A stretch of DNA of 9,638 nucleotides, taken from contig CABSNF010000076.1 of NCBI GenBank assembly GCA_902478995.1, forward strand, positions 1 to 9,638, read 5' to 3'. This document shows, in pieces, positions 1 through 5,870 of this stretch (position 1 is the first letter of the stretch; every line of letters begins with the position of its first letter). This DNA comes from an uncultured Collinsella sp. (GTDB lineage: Bacteria > Actinomycetota > Coriobacteriia > Coriobacteriales > Coriobacteriaceae). A program made the position numbers and the translations under genes. The notes beneath the pieces were generated by a model. It saw only the letters and a list, made by a program, of their open reading frames with translations. It was not told where the DNA came from and did no database searches.

Positions 1-39
1 CCCTAATCTAGCAACGGTTTAGAGTCTACTAGATTGGGG
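1..39. repeat. Imperfect inverted repeat at the contig's left edge
   Basis: Positions 1-11 (CCCTAATCTAG) and 29-39 (CTAGATTGGGG) are inverted copies with one mismatch, separated by 17 nt. The right arm contains the stop codon of the decayed ATPase, so it could be a terminator stem for that minus-strand gene or the edge of an older insertion. The sequence that would carry a U-tract on the minus strand lies outside the window, so neither reading can be settled. A chance match is also possible. Confidence 0.3.
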
Positions 40-878
40 GGACGGGGGCCAAGCCCGCACAGTTAGCGTCAGCGTGACGTCCTTCGTCTACAGCACGGTT
101 AAATTCATCGAACAAATGGGCTGCTTTCTCGGGACGCGAGGAAGCATCTAAAACAGTGTTGAGAATGTCTCCCGCATCACGTCCGTGTGTCTCCGTCGCA
201 GGAACCGACGTGGTCTCGCCATCAAGAATGCAAATATTGTCACGAGACACTGAAGCCACGACAACCGGCGAATGCGTGGTCACGACAAACTGCACGTTGG
301 GGAAGATGCGAACGAGGTCCTCCAGAATTCGTGCCTGTCAACGAGGGTGCAAATGAAGGTCGATCTCGTCAATCATTACCACGCCCGGCGTCTTGAGCAC
401 ACGATCCCCTAGTGCGGGGTTCAACATCGCCATGCGATATGCGATGTCCGCAAAAAGGCTCGACGTGCCACGATATCCGTCGCTCATAGAGTGAATCCTA
501 TCGCGATGGTAACTACCATCGGCAGTGCTTATATGTAAACACCAGCTGGCCGAGTTCGGCATCAAAATCGACCATCGCGTCCACGGTAGAAGCAGCGGCA
601 TCAAAACATGAGGCCGGTGCCTTTTTAACCGCAGAGAACAGTGCGCTGTCACGCCTATTCTGCTACTCCCAAATGGATTGAGATTTAAACCATGCATTCT
701 TACGTGCATCGTTCGAAGATGCCTGTAAGGCACCTTCGTACCCACGCGCCCTGTTGGGCAACGATTGGTCTTTAGGTTCAGTCCGCGTCCACAATCGATC
801 GGTCCCATAACGAGCAAGAATGGGAAGGACAACCGTCTCGCCACTGCCGACATTTTTATTGCAGCCGATCGCCGACAT
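29..878 (-). pseudogene. Decayed AAA/ABC-type ATP-binding protein (COG3950-like)
   Basis: The remnant resembles predicted ATP-binding proteins of the COG3950 / AAA_21 type. Reading the minus strand, about 850 to 666 encodes LPILARYGTDRLW and a GYEGAL..SSN..WFKSQSIWE block. A TAG at 663-665 interrupts it, and the same frame then continues as QNRRDSALFSAVKKAP. Near 525-535 the frame must shift by one base to reach ADGSYHRDRIHSMSDGYRG, the signature loop, followed by Walker B (VVMIDEIDLHLHPR). A TGA at 338-340 sits exactly where the family has Trp (HPRWQ), after which the same frame continues QARILEDLVRIFP and the H-loop FVVTTHSP. The N-terminal part with Walker A is absent: an in-frame TAA at 882-884 closes the frame and nothing recognisable lies between 879 and 1000. 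Two stops, a frameshift and a missing P-loop argue for a true pseudogene rather than one sequencing error. Relatives include defence-type ATPases (Septu PtuA-like), but no partner gene is visible. Confidence 0.85.
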
Positions 879-965
879 CCATTACAGGCGCAGCGTCAGC
901 AATAGTCGTGCAGCCCTTGGCAGTATTAGGCGAACGCAACTAAAACCGCCGCAAACGCAATTAGG

Positions 966-971
966 TATAAT
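966..971 (+). promoter_or_regulatory. Putative -10 box (TATAAT) for the glycosyltransferase operon
   Basis: A perfect TATAAT lies 30 nt before the ATG at 1002, which would give a 5' leader of about 24 nt. No convincing -35 box is found 16-18 nt upstream. The position between the pseudogene and the operon fits a promoter, but the call rests on the hexamer alone. Confidence 0.4.
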
Positions 972-1001
972 TCTTCCAAATCACCTAGAGAAAGCGTTTG
1001 A

Positions 1002-2102
1002 ATGCTGACCGTAATCGTGCCTACTTACAATGCCGAGCCGTATCTTTCTCAGGCCATAGGCAGCCTATTAAACAAAAAGAATATCGAACTGGAAATCCTC
1101 GCCATCAATGACGGATCCACCGACAACTCGCTCGCCATTATGCAAGATTTCGCTGCGTGTGACTCACGCGTTCGAGTGATCGATAAGGCGAACCAGGGTT
1201 ACGGCGCAACCTGCAATCTGGGCATTCGCGAGGCAAAGGGCGACTGGATTGCCATCCTCGAGCCCGATGACTGGATCGAGCCCGGAATGTACTCCGACAT
1301 GCTTGCCTTTGCCAAGCGCGAATTTGGCGATCCAAACAAGCTCGATATTATTGAGACCCCATATTGGATCATTCGCAACCCCGATACCCCCCAAGAGGTC
1401 AAACTACATTGCGCATATCGCGGTCGCATTAAACCGCCTCGGCAACCGTTCACCATTCACGACGCTCCACACCTGCTGGCCCATCATCCGTCCATTTGGT
1501 CGGCAATCTATCGTCGCGACTTCCTGATGCAAAACAATATCTGGTTTAAGGAAATCCCCGGTGCGGGCTGGGCCGACAATCCATTCCTTGTCGAAACGCT
1601 CTGCCAGGCAAAGGCGATCGCTTACTGGCCCAAGCCGTATTACTGCTACCGCGAGGAAACACCCGAAAAGGCAGCCGCTCTGGCCAAGCGTGACCCTTTG
1701 ATGCCGTTTAATCGTTGGAACGACATGGTCGATATTCTTGAGAGGCTTAACGTCACCGACTCCGCCGTCTGGACACCGCAAATCACACGCGGCTTCACCT
1801 ATATGGGCATCATGATTGAGCACACCGGAATTGAGGGGCACCCCGAAATCAAGCGGGCTATCCACAGGATGTTCGAACGCATGCCGCAAGAGCTGGTATT
1901 TGCCAATCCTCGCGTTACCCCTGCGGCCAAAAAGCTCTATGCCGAGTATATGGGCATCGCCAACCCTAAAATCAGCTACTGCGCATACGCCAAGGACCTC
2001 GTGGGCGAGGGCTTGTATAACGTATGGAACAAGGGGCCCAAGCAAACTCTAAAAATGATCACATCGCACTTTGGTTCATACAACGCACGCGCTGGAAAAT
2101 AG
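1002..2102 (+). CDS. Family 2 glycosyltransferase
   Basis: This 366-residue GT-A enzyme is likely to transfer a sugar from a nucleotide donor to a growing surface glycan on the cytoplasmic side. The N-terminus opens with the GT2 signature LTVIVPTYNAEPYL (2-15). NDGSTD at 36-41 belongs to the nucleotide-binding half. ILEPDDW at 85-91 is the DxD-equivalent region, in the EPDD form that many relatives carry. The motif GWADNPFLVETL around residues 188-199 and the following YYCYREE fit the acceptor side of this subgroup. No membrane segment is seen. The ATG at 1002 starts the protein right at the family's first beta strand. The preceding AGAGAAAG (987-994) is a weak ribosome-binding site. The stop is 4 nt from the next gene, so the two are probably co-transcribed. 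Donor and acceptor cannot be told from sequence. Confidence 0.9.
   Translation: MLTVIVPTYNAEPYLSQAIGSLLNKKNIELEILAINDGSTDNSLAIMQDFAACDSRVRVIDKANQGYGATCNLGIREAKGDWIAILEPDDWIEPGMYSDMLAFAKREFGDPNKLDIIETPYWIIRNPDTPQEVKLHCAYRGRIKPPRQPFTIHDAPHLLAHHPSIWSAIYRRDFLMQNNIWFKEIPGAGWADNPFLVETLCQAKAIAYWPKPYYCYREETPEKAAALAKRDPLMPFNRWNDMVDILERLNVTDSAVWTPQITRGFTYMGIMIEHTGIEGHPEIKRAIHRMFERMPQELVFANPRVTPAAKKLYAEYMGIANPKISYCAYAKDLVGEGLYNVWNKGPKQTLKMITSHFGSYNARAGK
2094..2099 (+). promoter_or_regulatory. Ribosome-binding site that fixes the acyltransferase start
   Basis: GGAAAA lies 7 nt before the ATG at 2107 and inside the last codons of the upstream glycosyltransferase gene. It favours the ATG over a TTG at 2071 in the same frame, which would overlap the upstream gene by 32 nt. 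Confidence 0.5.
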
Positions 2103-2106
2103 TCTG

Positions 2107-3252
2107 ATGGGCAGCAAAGCAAGCAGAAATACCTCCATCGAAGCGCTGCGCTTGGTTGCGGTTGCTGGGATCGCCATATTCCACACGTTTCAGTGGACCT
2201 TCCAAGCCGTCTGCACCGGCCTACCGGAATATGCGCCGCTCGCTGTCTTCCCTTACTCTGGCGCGCTCGGCTTTATCAACCTGCTGGGCTGCTGGGCCAA
2301 CGAGGTCTTCTTTATGATCTCGGGATACTTCCTTATTCCCTCGGCGGTACACGCCCTCCAAAACAGGTCATCCGCGCGGGGCCTCATTTATAAATCGTTT
2401 ACACGGTTAAAGAAAATCGTCTTACCCACGCTCTTTTATTGCACCGCGTGCCTGTTTGTTTCAATGTACGTCTATCCCCTACCCGAAATCTCGCTGCACG
2501 AGATTGGCTGGCTTACGCTGGGCATCGAGTTTATCTGGGTCTACGCCGCCTCCGTATTGCTCGTACCGATGATTGCGCTGGCAAGGCAGCGGATCGGCAG
2601 CAAAAGGGCCCCGTTTGTCGTAGCACTTCTAGTGTTCGCAACATTTGGAATCAACTGCTACATCGCGGCAACGGCAAACGAAGTTGCCGGTGTCGTTTTA
2701 TGGCGCAAGCTCATGAGCGCTGTTACCTACCTGGTCGCGTTTATTGCGGCTGGAGAAATGCGCTTTGTCCTCGAACACCACGGCAACGCATCCGGCGCTC
2801 AAAAATCCAAGATCGCACTCATCGGACTCGTTACCGCCACCATCACGCTCGAGCTTCTGCTATCGAAAAATAGCCAGTACGACGCGCTCTGGAAGCTCTC
2901 CTACAAGTCAACTTCCGTCATATCCTTCATCTTAGCCGTTGCATCCGTTGCCACCGCAGCGCTCCATCAGCCGCGCCACGAAGTCCCAGCTGCAGACAAG
3001 ACAATCATGTCCCTCGCCGCAGGAACGCTCGCTTTCTACGCCGTACAGTCGTTTACTTGCAATGTCTGGCGACCCATCTTTGACAAAGCAATCTACACCA
3101 TGGCGACAGACATCCAAACGGGAGAGCCCCATCCAGCCGGCGCCATTTTGCTCGGAATCCTTATGAGCCTTTGCCTCGCGCTTGCCCTGCTCCTCGTGGA
3201 TATCGTACGCAAGGCCGTGGTCGACGCCATCAAGGATCGCATGAACAGCTAA
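2107..3252 (+). CDS. Acyltransferase-3 family membrane protein
   Basis: This is a 381-residue integral membrane acyltransferase of the AT3 (Acyl_transf_3, OafA/WecH-like) family. These proteins move acyl groups, usually acetyl, across the membrane onto sugars of exported glycans. The family hallmark R-x10-H is present: Arg15 in EALRLVAVAGIAIFH and His26. FFMISGYFL (68-76) is the second typical motif, in the loop and helix after the first membrane segment. About ten hydrophobic segments follow, ending with a helix near 345-365 and a basic cytoplasmic tail. There is no C-terminal SGNH domain, so this is the short form of the family. It starts 4 nt after the glycosyltransferase stop, which suggests that it decorates the same polymer. 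Its stop TAA shares bases with the stop of the convergent gene. Confidence 0.88.
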   Translation: MGSKASRNTSIEALRLVAVAGIAIFHTFQWTFQAVCTGLPEYAPLAVFPYSGALGFINLLGCWANEVFFMISGYFLIPSAVHALQNRSSARGLIYKSFTRLKKIVLPTLFYCTACLFVSMYVYPLPEISLHEIGWLTLGIEFIWVYAASVLLVPMIALARQRIGSKRAPFVVALLVFATFGINCYIAATANEVAGVVLWRKLMSAVTYLVAFIAAGEMRFVLEHHGNASGAQKSKIALIGLVTATITLELLLSKNSQYDALWKLSYKSTSVISFILAVASVATAALHQPRHEVPAADKTIMSLAAGTLAFYAVQSFTCNVWRPIFDKAIYTMATDIQTGEPHPAGAILLGILMSLCLALALLLVDIVRKAVVDAIKDRMNS

Positions 3253-4589
3253 GCAGCCTTCCGACTCCGCAGACCACGAAGCGCGCTAACACCCGAAGCA
3301 AATAGAATCGCAAAGACAATCGCCCAGTTCTTGCAGCCAAATACCGGAATATGAACGATCGCATGGTCATGCATAACAACGAAATAACCCAGAACAACCA
3401 CCAGAGGCAGCGCCATGAGCAGTGACTGGATCAATATCTTGCGACGACGACCACCTTGCGCTCCGCCCCGTATCGAGCAAACGAGCACGGCAATCCAAAT
3501 CGCCAATACGGCAGCAAACGAAACAAGACAAACGATGTTCGAGATCATCGCATAACCAGCAGTTGAGCAAATGGCGAACAGCTGTGGGCTCATGCAATAA
3601 AACCCCTTCAAAATCTGAGGCCAGTCAGCTTGGGGCAACAGTGACGAAGTCCCATGCGCAGACCAAAGACCCATCTCGCCCAGAACGTTCGAAAAGACCT
3701 CGTCCCAGCCCAGCACAAATGCCGCGACAGCCCATTTCATCGCCCAGGTAAACACAAACGAAAGCCCAAACCCAAAGAGCGCCTGCAGCATCGTGACGAC
3801 GCAGCGCTTGGGGCGCTCGCCCTCGGGGAGCGCAATGAAGGCGAAAAAGCAATGCAGGGCGACAACTGCAGCAGGGATCGTTAAAAAGTCAAGAAACGAA
3901 AACACGGCGCCCGTCGCTATCGACCAAAGGACAAGGCGGCTTGTGAAAACCCGTGCGTTCGGGGCCGAGTCCAAACGAAGGCTCATGCAAGACATTATGA
4001 TGAGCGCCACAAAGAACGAGATGCACAGCAGCAGATCACCGATAAAATTGAAAAACAGATTGGTCGAGAACAACAGGATTGCAAGGAAACCCAACGTCAC
4101 TGGCTTTGAAAACCGCTTCCGCAAGGCAACGTAAGCGCAAGCGGAGCCGACAATCGCCAGAGCAGCCGCAGGCACCACGACCACATCGATACCGCCAATA
4201 AACAGGCAGACATTCGTAAGTAGCTGCCATCCATGCCAATACCGGTAATACTGCTGATGCGTAATCCCGTTGGCTTTCGTAACGTCATCAATCTCGGCAA
4301 CAGCCATCGTCTTAAACGGAGAACCTTGGTCCTTTTGCCGTGCGACTTCAATGATAAAGCGATTGTTATCAAAGCAAACAGGACCAGCTGCAACACGGTG
4401 GTCGTAGACATACATGTCAGACAACAGGGCCGAGGACGCCGAACCCTGCGCATGCGACTCGATAACGGGCCTCGGTAGGCAATTCGCTGCGGTATTGCTC
4501 AGGACAAATGCGACCTGAAAAACCAAAAACAGCAACATGACCTTGACGGAAAGGCTATCGGCAAGGGAGGCTAAACGAGTTTTATTCAC
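3249..4589 (-). CDS. Polytopic membrane protein, uncharacterised, glycan-locus type
   Basis: This 446-residue protein has about ten to eleven predicted membrane segments. The first is at roughly 14-31, followed by an external stretch of about 90 residues (32-120) that ends in YYRYWHGW (114-121). Other marks are FLDFLTIPA (232-240) and HDHAIVHIPVFGCKNW near 407-422. From memory, similar signatures (RYWHGY, FDFLT, an NHSYIH-like motif near the end) occur in large uncharacterised membrane proteins of Firmicutes surface-polysaccharide loci. I could not confirm that relation. The topology also resembles GT-C glycosyltransferases, but I see no clear DxD or EE catalytic motif in the first external loop. 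The start is GTG at 4587-4589, with GGATG 6-10 nt upstream on the minus strand. The gene is convergent with the acyltransferase and divergent from the second glycosyltransferase. Confidence 0.8.
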   Translation of the reverse strand: MNKTRLASLADSLSVKVMLLFLVFQVAFVLSNTAANCLPRPVIESHAQGSASSALLSDMYVYDHRVAAGPVCFDNNRFIIEVARQKDQGSPFKTMAVAEIDDVTKANGITHQQYYRYWHGWQLLTNVCLFIGGIDVVVVPAAALAIVGSACAYVALRKRFSKPVTLGFLAILLFSTNLFFNFIGDLLLCISFFVALIIMSCMSLRLDSAPNARVFTSRLVLWSIATGAVFSFLDFLTIPAAVVALHCFFAFIALPEGERPKRCVVTMLQALFGFGLSFVFTWAMKWAVAAFVLGWDEVFSNVLGEMGLWSAHGTSSLLPQADWPQILKGFYCMSPQLFAICSTAGYAMISNIVCLVSFAAVLAIWIAVLVCSIRGGAQGGRRRKILIQSLLMALPLVVVLGYFVVMHDHAIVHIPVFGCKNWAIVFAILFASGVSALRGLRSRKAA

Positions 4590-4746
4590 AGGTCATCCAA
4601 ACAGAAAGATTGCGTCCACAAGAATCGGCACCTATGTAATACCACAATGCGCGCTTGCAATCTCGCAACGCACACACGTCAACCAGGCTTGTAGCAAACG
4701 TTCTTGGTGATTAGCGGAACATTACCCGCGGGCGCCCAGCTACGCT

Positions 4747-4752
4747 TACAAT
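4747..4752 (+). promoter_or_regulatory. Putative -10 box (TACAAT) for the second glycosyltransferase
   Basis: TACAAT stands 4 nt before the palindrome at 4756. A start site near 4759 would place the palindrome across +1 and leave a leader of about 68 nt before the ATG at 4827. No good -35 hexamer is present at the expected distance, so an activator or an error in this call are both possible. Confidence 0.35.
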
Positions 4753-4755
4753 AGT

Positions 4756-4773
4756 CGTGTCCCATGGGACACG
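4756..4773. promoter_or_regulatory. Perfect 18-bp palindrome, candidate operator
   Basis: CGTGTCCCATGGGACACG reads identically on both strands. It lies just downstream of a possible -10 box and 53 nt before the preferred start of the second glycosyltransferase. Its size suits a dimeric helix-turn-helix regulator. It has no loop, so it is less suited to an RNA hairpin. The ATG in its centre (4764) opens the same frame as the gene, but that start has no ribosome-binding site of its own. Confidence 0.5.
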
Positions 4774-4809
4774 TTGTTTATTCCGCAGGGCCGATTTACT
4801 GCCCACGCG

Positions 4810-4815
4810 AAAGGA
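4810..4815 (+). promoter_or_regulatory. Ribosome-binding site that fixes the second glycosyltransferase start
   Basis: AAAGGA lies 11 nt before the ATG at 4827. It supports that start over the in-frame ATG at 4764, which sits inside the palindrome and would add 21 residues (GHVVYSAGPIYC...) that do not belong to the family fold. Confidence 0.45.
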
Positions 4816-4826
4816 TATTCTCGTTC

Positions 4827-5846
4827 ATGACTTCAACCCTTCCCGCTCCCATCGACAAGCTCGCCATCGTCGTCGTTACGTACAAGCGCCAGGAACTCCT
4901 GGCCAACTTGTTCGACTCCATGACCGAGCTCACGGCAACGCCCTGGCGCATCGTGATTGTCGATAACGAGAATTCGCGCGAGACCGAGGCCATGTGCACC
5001 GCATTCAACGAGCGCCTGGCCAACCTGTGGGGCATCGACACCGAGCAGCCCGACGCGCAGGGCGGCACCGACCGTGTCATCTACGCCCCGCAGCTCGAAA
5101 ACGGCGGCGGTGCGGGCGGCTTCTCCGCCGGCACTAAATGCGCCTACGACTTGGGGGCCCAGTGGTTCTGGGTCATGGACGACGACGTGCTCGTCATCCC
5201 CGAAGGCATCGAGCGCTTGGCCAAATGGACCGACCGCTACGATGTTATCCAGGGTTCGCGCCTGGACTTTGACGGCGGCGCCTTCTTTTGGCAGTACCAG
5301 CTCATCCTTTCGCTCGGCATTCCCAACCCTGTCGCCAAGTGGGACTTGGGCCCCGAGGGCTACCGCGCCATGAACCAGCTGTGCTTTGAGGGCGGCATGT
5401 TCTCGCGCCGCGTGGTCGACAAGATCGGCCTGCCCGATGCGCGATTCTTCATCTACGGCGACGATGCCTGCTATGGTTACGTGGCCAGCCAGCACTTCCC
5501 CGCCGCCGTTGTGGCCGACCTGGTGCTCAAGCGCGCCCGCGCCGTCTCTAACTGGGATATCGCCGGCAAGCGCCAGCTCAACTCCACGAGCGACACCAAC
5601 CGTTACTACATCATGCGCAACCGCGGCTATCTGGCCCGCTACATGCAGATTTACGGCGACTATCACCCCATGCTGTTCCGTCTGGGCAACGTCGCGACCT
5701 TCTGCAAGGAGTTCATTCGCCTGGCCGCGGTCGACAAGTGCTTTAAGACCGGTATTCCGGCGCTGCGCCGTGGCATGAAGGACGCCCGCAAGATCATCAA
5801 GGACCCCGACTGGAAGCCCATGCCGCCCATGAAGGACACCGAGTAA
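4827..5846 (+). CDS. Family 2 glycosyltransferase, galactofuranosyl/rhamnosyltransferase type
   Basis: This 339-residue GT-A enzyme is distinct from the one at 1002. KLAIVVVTYKRQELL (11-25) is the N-terminal GT2 strand and VIVDNENS (43-50) the nucleotide-binding segment. ENGGGAGGFSAG (91-102) is the glycine-rich motif of the GlfT and WbbL-type enzymes that use UDP-galactofuranose or dTDP-rhamnose. WVMDDDV (115-121) holds the metal-binding DxD. FIYGDDACYGYVA (208-220) carries the acidic pair where the catalytic base sits in GlfT-like enzymes. The C-terminal 80 residues contain RYYIMRNRGYL, common in this group, and a basic end. No membrane segment is evident. Third-position GC is higher than in the 1002-3252 operon, so the two transferases may have different histories. 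It ends 24 nt before the stop of the next, convergent gene. The exact sugar is inferred by family only. Confidence 0.9.
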   Translation: MTSTLPAPIDKLAIVVVTYKRQELLANLFDSMTELTATPWRIVIVDNENSRETEAMCTAFNERLANLWGIDTEQPDAQGGTDRVIYAPQLENGGGAGGFSAGTKCAYDLGAQWFWVMDDDVLVIPEGIERLAKWTDRYDVIQGSRLDFDGGAFFWQYQLILSLGIPNPVAKWDLGPEGYRAMNQLCFEGGMFSRRVVDKIGLPDARFFIYGDDACYGYVASQHFPAAVVADLVLKRARAVSNWDIAGKRQLNSTSDTNRYYIMRNRGYLARYMQIYGDYHPMLFRLGNVATFCKEFIRLAAVDKCFKTGIPALRRGMKDARKIIKDPDWKPMPPMKDTE

Positions 5847-5870
5847 CGGAAGCCGGAAACACCTCGGCGC

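Larger units (their letters stand above)
4590..4826. other. Divergent intergenic region
   Basis: This 237-nt stretch separates two divergent starts and must carry promoters for both. It holds a TACAAT hexamer at 4747-4752 and an 18-bp palindrome at 4756-4773 on the plus-strand side. I found no convincing -10/-35 pair for the minus-strand membrane protein, and no credible small gene. Confidence 0.6.

Noticed and set aside
1404..2045. Open frame of 213 codons on the minus strand opposite the first glycosyltransferase
   Set aside because: It is antisense to a gene with clear family motifs and shows no recognisable domain.
2071..2106. TTG at 2071 as start of the acyltransferase
   Set aside because: It would overlap the glycosyltransferase by 32 nt, while the ATG at 2107 has GGAAAA at 7 nt and puts Arg15 and His26 at the usual distance from the N-terminus.
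4764..4826. ATG at 4764 as start of the second glycosyltransferase
   Set aside because: It lies in the centre of the palindrome, lacks a ribosome-binding site and adds residues ahead of the normal family start. The ATG at 4827 has AAAGGA upstream.
4833..5666. Open frame of 277 codons on the minus strand opposite the second glycosyltransferase
   Set aside because: It mirrors a well-supported GT2 gene with GC-rich third positions, its protein is a Val/Ala/Gly/His-rich composition without motifs, and it has no ribosome-binding site.
5847..5870. Possible hairpin terminator between the two convergent genes
   Set aside because: Only a four-pair CGGC/GCCG stem near 5863 is found and no T-tract follows on either strand.
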